Origin: Anaerolineae bacterium
GTDB lineage: Bacteria > Chloroflexota > Anaerolineae > Aggregatilineales > Phototrophicaceae
Assembly: GCA_022824565.1 (NCBI GenBank)
Contig: JAJDZQ010000039.1
Coordinates: 1-49,065 of the forward strand
DNA length: 49,065 nt
Direction: 5' to 3'
The translations under genes and the position numbers were made by a program. Positions 14,197 to 23,814 of the stretch are shown here, piece by piece. The notes beneath the pieces are model-generated. The model did no database searches. It saw nothing but the letters and a program-made list of their open reading frames with translations, and was not told where the DNA came from. Numbering within the stretch: the stretch's first letter is position 1; each line of letters opens with the position of its first letter.

Positions 14197-16071
14197 ATGA
14201 ACATGCTCGCTTCAGAAGCCAGCCGCCGCATATTGCGCCTGGGGCTGCTTTCGGGCGGCTTCATCCTGTTCGCTGGCGTCATCGGCATGATCGCCGCTTT
14301 TCACGAGCGCGAGGTCGTGGATGATTTTATCAGCCTGGGCCAGGTGCTGCTCTTGGCGACGCCCTTTATCACCAGCTATATGGCGGCGACGCGGCTGCTC
14401 GAGTCTGGCGAAAGCCCGCGCCTGGCTTTGGCTGGCGGGCTGGCCATCGGTGTGCTGTCTGCGCTGCCAACTGTTATTCTGCTGCTCTTTAACTCTGACG
14501 ATTATCGTTACCTGCTAGATGCATCTTTGAAGTTGCTTCCCTTCGTGGCCGCCAGTTATCTGGCCTGGAAGAGTCATGCGCAGGGCAATGAACCGCGACA
14601 AGTGGCGGCTACCTGGCTGATCGCGGCGCTGCTGATTGGCATTGTTTCTTTCGGCTTTGCGCTGATCTTCGAGGTCAAGGGCGACCTGCGCGGCGTGCTG
14701 GTCAATGTAGACCGCGATTGGGTGGAAGTGGTGACTTTTGACCATCGCAGAGAATTGTGGACGGGCATCGGGCTCTTGCTGGCTGCTTCGGCAGGCGCTG
14801 GGCTGTCTGGCGTGATCATGCGCATCCTGCCCGAAGTTCCGCGACGCGCCTTGCTGTATGGCTTGGGCATCACCCTGCTGGTCGGCGCATTTGGCGAAAC
14901 AGTGCGGCTTATCCTGCAAGAGAATCTGGACCGCGATACCCTGCGCGCCATCTTCCGCCGCGATACTTTGCGCCAAAATGCCGCTGCGATGTTGTTCATC
15001 ATCAGCACATTTGCTGGCTTCTTGTGGGCGATGTTTGGCGGACGCGCACAGAGCGAATTCGCCGCGCTTGACGACAGCCGCCGCCACCAGGTACGCAACC
15101 TGGGCATGTTACTTTTTGCCGCGCTGCTACTGGCGCTGCCCTGGTTGATCGGGCGCACGCTCAGCGATGTCGCTGTGACCATCGGCATCTTTGTGCTAAT
15201 GGGGCTGGGCTTGAATATCGCTATTGGCTTGGCGGGCTTGCTCGACCTGGGTTATGTCACCAATTACGCCGTCGGCGCGTATATCCTGGCGGTGCTGACT
15301 TCGATCGGTCCGCTGGGATTGTTCAAAGGCACCTTCACCTTTTGGTCAGTCATCCCGATTGCGCTGCTGGCTGCGATGTTCGCCGGTTTCATCTTTGCTG
15401 TGCCGGTGCTGCGGATGCGCGGAGACTATTTGGCGATAGCCACGTTGGGCTTCGGCGAGATTATCGGCAAGTTGGCGCTTTCTGACTGGCTTAAGCCCTT
15501 GATTGGCGGCGCGCAGGGCGTACAGAATATCCCCAAACCATTCCTGTTTGCGACCGAGCTGAAAAATCCGGAACAACTATATTACATCGTGCTGGTGGCC
15601 AGTCTGGTCACGTTATTCGTATCGATACGCTTGAACAACTCGCGCAGCGGCCGGCAGTGGATGGCCATCCGCGAAGATGAAGATGTCGCCACAGCCATGG
15701 GCATCGATACAGCGCGCGCCAAGCTGCTGGCATTTACCTTGAGCGCGGCGACGGGTGGCGTGGCTGGAGCGATCTTCGCGGCGAAAGTCGGCACAGTTTT
15801 CCCCAACAGCTTCACTGTGTTCATTTCGATCAATGTGTTGAGCTTGATCATTGTCGGCGGCATCGCCAGCAATCCGGGCATCGTGGTGGGCGCCGTCGTG
15901 CTCATCGGTATGCCCGAGCTGCTGCGGGAATTCAGCGACTTCCGCTTTTTGATGTATGGCGCGCTGCTCATCCTGATGATGATCAACCGCCCGCAAGGTT
16001 TCATTCCCTCCAAGTTGGTGATGCACGAAGTCCACGCGGGGGCCAAACCCAAGGTCAGCGCAAGCGACTAG
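14197..16071 (+). CDS. livM: LivM permease with a ~300-residue N-terminal membrane extension
   Basis: The product has 624 residues, far above the usual 300-430 of LivM. Residues ~300-615 form the canonical permease (VTIGIFVLMGLGLNIAIGLA, GLLDLGYVTNYAVGAYILA, RMRGDYLAIATLGFGEI, REDEDVATAMGID, SLIIVGGIASNPGIVVGAVV, NRPQGFIP). Residues 1-295 add about eight further hydrophobic segments with charged loops (DRDWVEVVTFDHRRELW) and are not similar to LivM. The start ATG follows a strong AAGGAGG 12 bases after livH. The extension may be a separate membrane domain fused to the permease; its role is unknown. Confidence 0.9.
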   Translation: MNMLASEASRRILRLGLLSGGFILFAGVIGMIAAFHEREVVDDFISLGQVLLLATPFITSYMAATRLLESGESPRLALAGGLAIGVLSALPTVILLLFNSDDYRYLLDASLKLLPFVAASYLAWKSHAQGNEPRQVAATWLIAALLIGIVSFGFALIFEVKGDLRGVLVNVDRDWVEVVTFDHRRELWTGIGLLLAASAGAGLSGVIMRILPEVPRRALLYGLGITLLVGAFGETVRLILQENLDRDTLRAIFRRDTLRQNAAAMLFIISTFAGFLWAMFGGRAQSEFAALDDSRRHQVRNLGMLLFAALLLALPWLIGRTLSDVAVTIGIFVLMGLGLNIAIGLAGLLDLGYVTNYAVGAYILAVLTSIGPLGLFKGTFTFWSVIPIALLAAMFAGFIFAVPVLRMRGDYLAIATLGFGEIIGKLALSDWLKPLIGGAQGVQNIPKPFLFATELKNPEQLYYIVLVASLVTLFVSIRLNNSRSGRQWMAIREDEDVATAMGIDTARAKLLAFTLSAATGGVAGAIFAAKVGTVFPNSFTVFISINVLSLIIVGGIASNPGIVVGAVVLIGMPELLREFSDFRFLMYGALLILMMINRPQGFIPSKLVMHEVHAGAKPKVSASD

Positions 16072-16087
16072 AACGAGAGGCGCGCAG

Positions 16088-16912
16088 ATGGTGGCAGCAG
16101 GCAAGAACGGACAGCGCCGCATCCTGGAAGCGACTGGCATGACCAAGCGTTTCAGCGGATTGGTGGCGGTGGACAGCCTCGACTTTTATATCCCCGAGGG
16201 CGCGATCGCCAGCATAATCGGACCCAACGGCGCGGGCAAAACGACCTTTTTCAATTGCATCACCGGCTTTTATCAGATTGATGAAGGCGAGATCCTCTTC
16301 GAAGGCGCGCGCATCAGTGGCAAAACGCCCGATCTGATCACCCGCGCTGGCATCTCGCGCACATTCCAAAATATCCGGCTCTTCAACAACATGTCGGCAA
16401 TCGAAAATATCATGGTTGGGCAAGAGCCGCACCTGCGCTCCAGTTGGATCGGGGCGATCTTGGGCTTGCCGTCCACGCGCCGCGAAGACGACGGCTGTGA
16501 AGACCGCGCGCGGGAACTGCTGCATTTTGTTGGCTTGGAGGGCAAGGGCGATATGCTTTCCAAGAATCTGTCATATGGCGATCAACGGCGGCTGGAGATC
16601 GCGCGGGCGCTGGCCAATCGTCCCAAGCTGGTCTTGCTGGATGAACCTACAGCCGGCATGAACCCGCGCGAAACAATCGAAACCACCGATTTCATCCGCC
16701 GCCTGCGCGACGAATTGGGCATCACTGTGGTCTTGATCGAGCACGACATGCGCGTGGTTATGGAAATCTCGGAACATATCACCGTGCTGGATTATGGACG
16801 CAAAATCGCCGAAGGCTTGCCACGCGACATTCAGACCAACCCCAAAGTTATCGAAGCCTACCTCGGCAGTGGCGCCGCCCAAGGCAACGCCGCCACAGAG
16901 CCAGGCAGCTAA
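16088..16912 (+). CDS. livG: Branched-chain amino acid ABC transporter ATPase LivG
   Basis: A 274-residue ABC ATPase that powers the Liv importer from the cytoplasmic face. Walker A is GPNGAGKTTFFN, the signature motif is the LivG-typical LSYGDQRRLEIARAL, Walker B is LVLLDEPTAGMNP, and the switch His is in VVLIEHDMRVVME. The insert between Walker A and signature is long, as in LivG (compare LivF). It starts 16 bases after livM with a GAGAGG-like ribosome site. The C-terminal tail NPKVIEAYLGSG is typical. Confidence 0.95.
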   Translation: MVAAGKNGQRRILEATGMTKRFSGLVAVDSLDFYIPEGAIASIIGPNGAGKTTFFNCITGFYQIDEGEILFEGARISGKTPDLITRAGISRTFQNIRLFNNMSAIENIMVGQEPHLRSSWIGAILGLPSTRREDDGCEDRARELLHFVGLEGKGDMLSKNLSYGDQRRLEIARALANRPKLVLLDEPTAGMNPRETIETTDFIRRLRDELGITVVLIEHDMRVVMEISEHITVLDYGRKIAEGLPRDIQTNPKVIEAYLGSGAAQGNAATEPGS

Positions 16913-16932
16913 GGAAAAAAGGGGCCAGCCAC

Positions 16933-17643
16933 ATGGCGCTGCTGGAAGTCAACGACATTCACACCTATTACGGCAATATCCACGCGCTGAAAGGCATATC
17001 CTTTGAGGTCGATAGTGGCGAGATCATCGCCCTGATCGGCTCGAACGGCGCGGGCAAGACCACCACCCTGCGCACCATATCCGGCTTGATGTCGCCGCGC
17101 GCTGGAAATATCGTATACGCCGGACGCGATATCTCATCAACAAGAGCCGATTTGCTGGTGCTGAGTGGCATCTCCATGGTGCCAGAAGGTCGCGGCGTCT
17201 TTGCCAAACTCACGGTCGAAGAAAATCTGGATATGGGCGCTTATGTGCGCACAGATGGAGAGGTAGCGGACGACCTCGACAGCGCCTTTGAGATGTTCCC
17301 GCGCTTGCTAGAACGGCGCAAACAACTGGCCGGCACGCTCAGCGGCGGAGAACAGCAGATGCTGGCCATCGCCCGCGCCTTAATGTCCAGACCGCGCCTG
17401 CTGCTGCTGGATGAGCCTTCCATGGGCTTGGCACCGGTGCTGGTGGATGTGGTCTTCGAAGCCATCCAGCGCATCGCCAGCGAAGGCGTCACGATTTTGC
17501 TGGTGGAACAGAACGCGCATATGGCTTTGCAGATTGCCAATCGCGGCTATGTGCTGCAAAGTGGCGAAGTCGCCATCAGCGATACAGCCGCCAACCTGCA
17601 ACGGAACGAAGTTGTGCAAAAGACCTATCTCGGCATCGACTAA
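16933..17643 (+). CDS. livF: Branched-chain amino acid ABC transporter ATPase LivF
   Basis: A 236-residue ABC ATPase, the partner of LivG. Walker A is GSNGAGKTTTLR, signature LSGGEQQMLAIARAL, Walker B LLLLDEPSMGLAP, and the switch segment ILLVEQNAHMALQIA. The N terminus LEVNDIHTYYGNIHALKGIS and the end VVQKTYLGID are those of LivF. It lies 20 bases after livG and completes a livKK-HMGF set able to form a full importer. Confidence 0.95.
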   Translation: MALLEVNDIHTYYGNIHALKGISFEVDSGEIIALIGSNGAGKTTTLRTISGLMSPRAGNIVYAGRDISSTRADLLVLSGISMVPEGRGVFAKLTVEENLDMGAYVRTDGEVADDLDSAFEMFPRLLERRKQLAGTLSGGEQQMLAIARALMSRPRLLLLDEPSMGLAPVLVDVVFEAIQRIASEGVTILLVEQNAHMALQIANRGYVLQSGEVAISDTAANLQRNEVVQKTYLGID

Positions 17644-17648
17644 AGCGC

Positions 17649-18791
17649 ATGCTATCCGCAACCAGCGATCCTGTCACCGAGCAACGATTGGCGGCACTGA
17701 CCACAACGCAGATGGCAGAACTGGCGCGTCTGGCTGCTGGAGAAGCGCGCCTGGCTGTGACCTCGTGGCGCTATGCAGCAGTGCACGGCGGCTTTGGCGG
17801 CGCGATCGGCGGCACGGCGCTATATCGATTCTGGATCGAAAGCGCAGCCGGCCCGCCCATCACGCTCATTCTGAAAATCCTCTTTCAACGACCAGGCGAA
17901 ACGCCAAATTCGCCCTATTATTGGAAGCGCGAATACGAGCTATACCGCACCAGCCTGTTGGATGACTTGCCCGCCGCTACCTTTATCGCGCCACAAATCG
18001 TCCACTTGCGCGACTTTGGCGACTCGTGCTGGATATGGATGGCGGATTATGCCGACCACAAAGACGATTGGACGCTGGACGATTATCGTGAAATTGCTCG
18101 CCAACTGGGGCGCATGAATGGCGGCATGATCGGGCGCGAATTGCCCGCCCAGGCTTGGCTTGCGCAAGCTTGGCATAGCGCGATCGTGCCGGGGCTGGCC
18201 GATGCGTTTGCCGCGCTTCCGCATTACTTGGAGCAGCCGCTGGCGCGAATCGCCCTGCCATTTGCAGCGCGGGACGAGGTCATGGCGATCTGGCGCGACC
18301 GACAGCTCTTTCGTGATGCGCTGGCACAGCTGCCGCAGACGCTTTGCCACAATGATGCCTTCCGCCGCAACATCCTGCACAGCGACGAGGGCATCGTGCT
18401 GTTGGACTGGGCGCTGGCGGGCCGCGGCGGCCTGGGCGAAGAGCTGGTATCGCTGGTTGCGCTCGCTTTGTATTACAGCGGCTTCTCGCAGGATTATGCC
18501 GAGCGGATTGATCAGGCGGTTTTCAGCGCCTACCGGCAAGGGCTGCGCGAGACGGGCTGGCGCGGAGATGGGCGGCTGGCGCGCATCGGCTATACCTGCG
18601 GCATGACACTGCGCGGGCTGGCGGGCGTCAAGCAAGACCTCATCCTGCTGCTCGACCCTGCCCAGCACCAGCAACTGCGCGCGGTGCACAAGCGCGACAG
18701 CCTGGAAGACATCGCCGCCTTCTTCGCTGATGTGCGCCGCTTCCGCTTGCTAAAAATGGCTCGCGAAGCCCGACGCTTGCTGGCGAATTAG
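17649..18791 (+). CDS. Aminoglycoside phosphotransferase (APH)-fold kinase
   Basis: A 380-residue protein with the APH/choline-kinase fold. The catalytic loop reads HNDAFRRN (H234, D236, N241), the metal-binding Asp is in LLDWALAGRGGLGEEL (D253), and a nucleotide-binding Lys is probably in ITLILKILFQ. The family phosphorylates small-molecule hydroxyls; real aminoglycoside resistance is not implied. Its ATG is only five bases after livF stops, so it is probably co-transcribed with the Liv transporter, which could mean that the imported compound is phosphorylated, but this is context only. Its stop overlaps the convergent EamA gene in TTAG. Confidence 0.75.
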   Translation: MLSATSDPVTEQRLAALTTTQMAELARLAAGEARLAVTSWRYAAVHGGFGGAIGGTALYRFWIESAAGPPITLILKILFQRPGETPNSPYYWKREYELYRTSLLDDLPAATFIAPQIVHLRDFGDSCWIWMADYADHKDDWTLDDYREIARQLGRMNGGMIGRELPAQAWLAQAWHSAIVPGLADAFAALPHYLEQPLARIALPFAARDEVMAIWRDRQLFRDALAQLPQTLCHNDAFRRNILHSDEGIVLLDWALAGRGGLGEELVSLVALALYYSGFSQDYAERIDQAVFSAYRQGLRETGWRGDGRLARIGYTCGMTLRGLAGVKQDLILLLDPAQHQQLRAVHKRDSLEDIAAFFADVRRFRLLKMAREARRLLAN

Positions 18792-19672
18792 CCGGCGCGC
18801 AACGAAAGCAACACCCCGCCCACAATCAGCAAGCCGCCCAGCCACAGCGAGGCGCTCATGTGCTGCCCCAGCAGAGCCGCCGCCAAGACCGCGCCAGACA
18901 AGGGCTGCGCAAAGAAGAAGAGCGAAGCCACGCTGGCTGGCACCAAGGCAAATGCGCGATTCCACAACAGCAGCGCAAGCGCCGTGCAGACCAGCCCCAA
19001 GTAGAGCGCGGCCGCCACGATGCCCGCATCCAGCGGACCGATCGGGCGCTGGGACAATTCCAACAAGCTGGCTGGCAGCGAAACCAGCAATCCGCCCAAG
19101 AGCGCAAAAACGGTCACGGTCAAGGTGGGCTGCGGATAGCGCACCGAAAGCAGCCGCACCAGCACCGAATACAAGCCCCATGTCAGCGCGGCGAAAGCCA
19201 GAAACAAATCGCCAAGGAAAGTGTCGGAGGCAAAATCGGCGCTGGCGGGATCGAGAATCGCCAACACGCCCATCGTTGCCAGCGCGATAGCGAGCAACCG
19301 CCAGACGGTCAGTCGCTCGCGCAGGATGATGATGGCGAAGAGCACGACAAAAGCCGGCGATGCGCTGGTGACCAGTGCGCCGTTGACCGCGTTGGACAGG
19401 TCTGTGCCCACGAATTGCGCACCCAGACTGATGCCAATGCCCAGCACGCCCACCGCCAGCATGCGCAGAAGGTTCGGCAATTCGGCTTTGGAGAGCCCGC
19501 GCCGCAACGCCAGCGGCAGCAACACCAGCAGCGCCAGCGCCAGCCGAATGCTCATCAACGTGAAGGGCGGCACAACAAGCAGCGTCACATCAGAAACGAC
19601 ATACAAGCTGCCCCACAAACTGGCTGCCGTCATGCCATAGATGCTGCCGCGCAAAAGCGCCGAAGTGTTCAT
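18788..19672 (-). CDS. EamA/DMT-superfamily transporter
   Basis: A 294-residue integral membrane protein with ten hydrophobic spans in two EamA repeats. Repeat one starts SIYGMTAASLWGSLYVVSDV, and repeat two is around LGDLFLAFAALTWGLYSVLV. The glycine/Trp pattern at the start and the ALYLGLVCTALALLLWNRAF segment are typical of the drug/metabolite transporter superfamily, which moves amino acids and metabolites across the inner membrane. The ATG at 19672 was chosen because the first repeat begins there; the frame is open far upstream without similarity. It points toward the Liv operon and away from the TIR island. Confidence 0.88.
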   Translation of the reverse strand: MNTSALLRGSIYGMTAASLWGSLYVVSDVTLLVVPPFTLMSIRLALALLVLLPLALRRGLSKAELPNLLRMLAVGVLGIGISLGAQFVGTDLSNAVNGALVTSASPAFVVLFAIIILRERLTVWRLLAIALATMGVLAILDPASADFASDTFLGDLFLAFAALTWGLYSVLVRLLSVRYPQPTLTVTVFALLGGLLVSLPASLLELSQRPIGPLDAGIVAAALYLGLVCTALALLLWNRAFALVPASVASLFFFAQPLSGAVLAAALLGQHMSASLWLGGLLIVGGVLLSLRAG

Positions 19673-19840
19673 CTGCTGCGCCTTGACCACAGAACCGCTG
19701 GCATCATAGCCCAGGCGCGCTGGTGGCGAAAGATGCGCCCGCCCGGCTTGTCGAGATGAGCCAGGCGATAACGCAATTTGCGGGGAACGCGAGCAACCAG
19801 AATCGCGCGTTATTTCCAAAACACACTCGCCGCCCAAGAG

Positions 19841-19846
19841 TATAAT
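19841..19846 (+). promoter_or_regulatory. Consensus -10 box (TATAAT) of the TIR/NACHT island
   Basis: A perfect TATAAT stands 38 bases before the GTG at 19885, giving a ~30-base leader. No strong -35 is seen at 16-18 bases. Because the box would overlap a possible TTG start, it rules out starts upstream of 19885. Confidence 0.5.
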
Positions 19847-19884
19847 TGGGATGCGACAAAGCGACCGCGCGGCAAAGGATAGCT

Positions 19885-22800
19885 GTGGGCAAGGACGGAG
19901 CGCTTTACCTTTCCTATCATAACAACGACATCGACCGGGCATTCCGGCTGGCGATGTTGCTGCTGCGTTGTTATCGGCAAGTGTGGCTGGACCGCTTTCA
20001 GATTGCGCCCAGCGAAGATTGGCAGGCGGGCATTCGCAAAGCGCGGGATGTTGCCAGCGGCGCATTGGTCGTCGTCAGCGATGATTATTTGCAATCGCCG
20101 CATTGCCAAGCCGAATTCGCCACATTCGCCGAGCGGGGTCTGCCGATTATCGCCGTCATCGCGCGCGACTTTTCTACCGACAGCATCGCCGACTTCCACT
20201 TCAACGACTGGATCGACTTTCGCCGCTGGTTTACCGACCCCAGCGAGCAAAGCATAGAAGAGCTTCTCAATCGCATTCCCCAAGCGGATGACCTGCCCAA
20301 GCCCGGCGAGCGGCTGGAATACTTGCGTGGCTTCATCCATCAGACCGAGCTGTCCCTGTCAAAGATGCCGACAGCGTGGGCGGGGCTGCGCAATGGTGAT
20401 GCGCGTGGCGGCAACGATATCCGACCGCGCAATGGGCAGTTTGGTCTGCTGCGCGATTGGTCATTCATGGGCATGAAATCGGGCGCGGTCTTGCCAGTCA
20501 GCGACTTGCCGCAATGGGCGCATACAGAGCCTCAATTTGTCATGCGCGGCGCGTCTGGCAGTGGCAAGACGGTGTTTGCGCAGCTGCTGGCGCTGGAACA
20601 AGCGCACATAGCCTTGCGAGATGAGGCGGCGCCCCTGCCCATCTGGCTCGACCTGGCGCTGTGGCACAAAGGGATCGACACATTTGGCGCATTTGTGGAA
20701 TCGCAGTGGCAGTTGCTCACCTTTTGGCGACACTGGCTGGAAGGGCGGTCATCGCTGCTCGTGCTGGACAATTACAGCGATTTACAGGCCAACGATCCTG
20801 CGCATGCGGCCGCCATCTGCGAGTGGATCGATGCCAGTCCCCGCCAACGGTTCATCGTGCTTTCGCGTGGCGATGCCGAAGCCGACCCGCGCCTGCCGAC
20901 TCTTGAAATCGGGGATGTCTGCGCCGCGCTCGCGCAGAAATTCGCCAGCCATCACCTGACGCTGGGGCAGCAAAACGACTTTCGCCAATTGCTGCGGGGC
21001 AAAGCCGAGCGAATTGCCGAGGGACAACTGGACTATTTTTCGGTCGGCATAGAATTGCTGGCGGCCGACCGCGCCCTGGCCCACAGCCAGTGGCCAAAAG
21101 ACCCCGTGCCCGCGCTGATTGCCTTGCGCTTGCAGCAGCGGCCTGGCGCAGCGGGTGGATGTAGCGCGGTGCAACTGCTGCGTGGATTGCAGCGCCTGGC
21201 TTGGGCGATGATGCTGGCTGAATCGCATCGCTTTATCCAGCGCGTCGATGCCGAGCATGAGACACAAGACCCACGGATTCTGCAGGCGGCTGTGACGCTG
21301 GGATTGCTGCATGAAAAAGATGGCTGGTTGCGCTTCCAGCCCGAGTCGCTGCAGGACTATCTGGCGGCAGAGCCTTTGAAACGCGACGGCTTGCTCAAGT
21401 TTATCAAAGCGCCCGAGTTCACGGATGCTGGCGAGTGGAGACCGCGCAAATGGGACAGGCTGGCGCTGCTCATCATCGCGGGCTTGGCAGACGAACCGCG
21501 CGAGCGTGCGCTGGAGCGCATCTCTGAAGCCGACCCGTTGCTGGCGATGATGGCTTTGCGGCGCGTCGATTCGCCATCTGCTCCCATCCGCCAGCTGCTG
21601 ACCGAACGGCTGGTGGAGTTGTGCGCCAAAAAACCCGCAGCCCGGCGAGCCTTCCGCCCGACGTTGGCTGGCCTAGCAGATGCCGACGCGACCGCTCAAG
21701 CGCTGATCGGGCAGTTGGGGCGTCACAACAGCGACATGCAACTTTGGCTGTGGCAAGAAGTGCGCGCCCTGCCCCTGGAGCTGCCGCTGGATTTCATCAG
21801 CCTGGTCTCCACAGTCGACCGCGGAAACGCTGCTGATTTGCTGCAGCAGCTGGATGCCCACCCTTTGGCGCTATCGGCAACGTGGCTGGTCAAGCTTTCT
21901 GTGCACCAGGACAAAAAGCTGCGCCACAACGCCATTTGGATGTTGGGCGAGCTCAAATACCTGCCCACGGCGATTTTGCTGCTTGATGATTTGCAAAAGG
22001 TTGACGACAGCGACCAGGCAGAGTTGCTCCCGGCGCTGATGAAGTTCGCTTATTCCGAGATTTTGGCGCGGGTATTGCGCTGGTCACAGTCGCAGCCGGC
22101 CAACAATGCCGCTGTCGTGCGAGCGCTGGCCGCGCGCAAAAGGCTGGTGACGAGTCGGCTGCTGGCGATGGCCGATGCGCGCCTGCTCACCCTTAGTGAC
22201 GAATTCTACGATTTTGTAGTCGCGAGCAACGAGATAGATATCGCGATTGGCTTGGCCCAAATCGCCGCCGATACTGTCGAATTGCCGACAGAGATCGGCA
22301 CAGCTGTCCTGTCGCATCGGCGAGCGGACGAATTGCGACAAGAGATTTCCCGTGTCATCAAATACCTGCCCAATCGAGACCAGTTTGCGCAGTTGGTCGC
22401 CGACATCGCTGCCGTGCTGAGCGATCCGCCAGACGCGACTGTGCTGGCCGGCAGCAAGCTCGAAGCGCTGGTCTATGGTCAATCGCCATTTGTAGACGAG
22501 ACCGCGCCGTCCGCCGCGCCATCACCAGCCCTGCCACCGCGCTTGCGAGAGCAGTTGCGGCACGCCGACTGGCAGCAGCGGCATCGCGCGCTCAACAGCC
22601 TGACAGAGTACCCCGCCGCACAGTCTCTGCCCGCCTTGCTGGAAGCAACTGACGACGACGACCGGCGCGTGCGCATGGCGGCTTATGAGATTCTGGCGCG
22701 TTTTGAAGGCGAAAGCGCCGCGCAGAAGACCCTCATCGCCACCCTGTCCGACCCCGACGCCGAAATCGTGCGCGCTGTTACAGAACTGCTGAAAACCTGG

Positions 22801-23814
22801 CCGGACCTCGATTGCGAGGCGCTGGTCGAGCTATTGGCAAGCGCAAACCCCCAGGCGGTCGCCGCTGCGCTAGACATTTTGGGCGAAACGGTGTACCAGC
22901 CCGCCCTGCCCGACTTGCAAGGTCTGCTCGAGAGTCGGCTTGCGCTGACAGATGGCACAGCGATCAGCCAGTTGGCACGCGCTGCCCTGAACAGGCTCGA
23001 AAGCGCCGCCGCGGCTGAGCAAAGCCCTGCGCCCGGCAGTTCGCCAGCCGATCGTTTCAGCGATCTAGAAAAGATTGCCCGTACCTTGCAGGTGCTGCGC
23101 GATGACGACTGGGGGCGCACCCAGAAAGCCGCGAAGTTTTTGCGACGCTTTGCCCGGCATCTGCGCGGCAGTGACAACAGCCAGGCGCTGGACATGCTGT
23201 GCGAAGCGCTGGATGATGCCAATTGGAGCGTGCGCTGGGCGGTTGCCGAGGCGCTGGCGGTCTTGCGCAATCCTGCTGCTGGTCCGCATTTGCATCGGCG
23301 TCTGCATGACGACAACTGGATTGTGCAGGTCGCGGTCCTGCGTTCACTGGCCGAGTTGCGCGCTGTCGCGAGCGCAAGTGATATGGCGCGCCTGCTGCAT
23401 CACGAAAATGCCTCGGTTCGCGAAGCCACTGCCGAATCGCTGGGTGTGCTGCGCCAGCCACAGGTCATCCCGGCTTTGGGCGAAGCGATGCAGCGCGACA
23501 GAGACGAATTTGTGCGTTACGCCGCGCTAAAAGCCATTCAACAGATTAATCCGCAACAAGCCCAGACCTGGCTGGAGTTGGCTCTGGGCGATGCCAGCCT
23601 GCCCTTGCGTCATTTTGCCCTGCAGCAACTGGGACCGCAGATGACCGACAGCGACTTGCCCATCTTGCGGCAACTGCTCTACGACCAGAGCAAGCCCGAG
23701 GGCGAAAACGATAGCCTGCACGACCTGGCGGTGCGAGCGCTGACAAGCATTGACACAACAGCCAGCCGCGCCCTGCTGGATGCGCCGCCGGCAACCGAGA
23801 GCGCCAGCGCATGA
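19885..23814 (+). CDS. TIR-STAND NTPase-HEAT repeat protein (candidate defence sensor/effector)
   Basis: A 1309-residue multidomain protein. Residues ~5-110 are a TIR domain (ALYLSYHNND, VWLDRFQIAPSEDW, ALVVVSDDYLQSPHC) and keep the candidate NADase glutamate E77 in CQAEF. Residues ~190-500 are a STAND/NACHT-like NTPase with Walker A GASGSGKT (222-229), Walker B LLVLDN (~291-296) and a final helix like FQPESLQDYLAAEPL. From ~500 to the end are HEAT-type repeats, clearest at ~1113-1235 (NWSVRWAVAEALAVLR, NWIVQVAVLRSLAELR, NASVREATAESLGVLR). Sensor repeats, switch and NAD-cleaving domain in one chain is the layout of known anti-phage and abortive-infection proteins. The GTG start has AAAGGA six bases upstream. 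The last codons overlap the next gene in ATGA. Confidence 0.85.
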   Translation: MGKDGALYLSYHNNDIDRAFRLAMLLLRCYRQVWLDRFQIAPSEDWQAGIRKARDVASGALVVVSDDYLQSPHCQAEFATFAERGLPIIAVIARDFSTDSIADFHFNDWIDFRRWFTDPSEQSIEELLNRIPQADDLPKPGERLEYLRGFIHQTELSLSKMPTAWAGLRNGDARGGNDIRPRNGQFGLLRDWSFMGMKSGAVLPVSDLPQWAHTEPQFVMRGASGSGKTVFAQLLALEQAHIALRDEAAPLPIWLDLALWHKGIDTFGAFVESQWQLLTFWRHWLEGRSSLLVLDNYSDLQANDPAHAAAICEWIDASPRQRFIVLSRGDAEADPRLPTLEIGDVCAALAQKFASHHLTLGQQNDFRQLLRGKAERIAEGQLDYFSVGIELLAADRALAHSQWPKDPVPALIALRLQQRPGAAGGCSAVQLLRGLQRLAWAMMLAESHRFIQRVDAEHETQDPRILQAAVTLGLLHEKDGWLRFQPESLQDYLAAEPLKRDGLLKFIKAPEFTDAGEWRPRKWDRLALLIIAGLADEPRERALERISEADPLLAMMALRRVDSPSAPIRQLLTERLVELCAKKPAARRAFRPTLAGLADADATAQALIGQLGRHNSDMQLWLWQEVRALPLELPLDFISLVSTVDRGNAADLLQQLDAHPLALSATWLVKLSVHQDKKLRHNAIWMLGELKYLPTAILLLDDLQKVDDSDQAELLPALMKFAYSEILARVLRWSQSQPANNAAVVRALAARKRLVTSRLLAMADARLLTLSDEFYDFVVASNEIDIAIGLAQIAADTVELPTEIGTAVLSHRRADELRQEISRVIKYLPNRDQFAQLVADIAAVLSDPPDATVLAGSKLEALVYGQSPFVDETAPSAAPSPALPPRLREQLRHADWQQRHRALNSLTEYPAAQSLPALLEATDDDDRRVRMAAYEILARFEGESAAQKTLIATLSDPDAEIVRAVTELLKTWPDLDCEALVELLASANPQAVAAALDILGETVYQPALPDLQGLLESRLALTDGTAISQLARAALNRLESAAAAEQSPAPGSSPADRFSDLEKIARTLQVLRDDDWGRTQKAAKFLRRFARHLRGSDNSQALDMLCEALDDANWSVRWAVAEALAVLRNPAAGPHLHRRLHDDNWIVQVAVLRSLAELRAVASASDMARLLHHENASVREATAESLGVLRQPQVIPALGEAMQRDRDEFVRYAALKAIQQINPQQAQTWLELALGDASLPLRHFALQQLGPQMTDSDLPILRQLLYDQSKPEGENDSLHDLAVRALTSIDTTASRALLDAPPATESASA

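Noticed and set aside
17649..18791. An aminoglycoside resistance gene.
   Set aside because: The APH fold and HxD loop are present, but the fold covers many small-molecule kinases and the context is an amino-acid transporter, not a resistance element.
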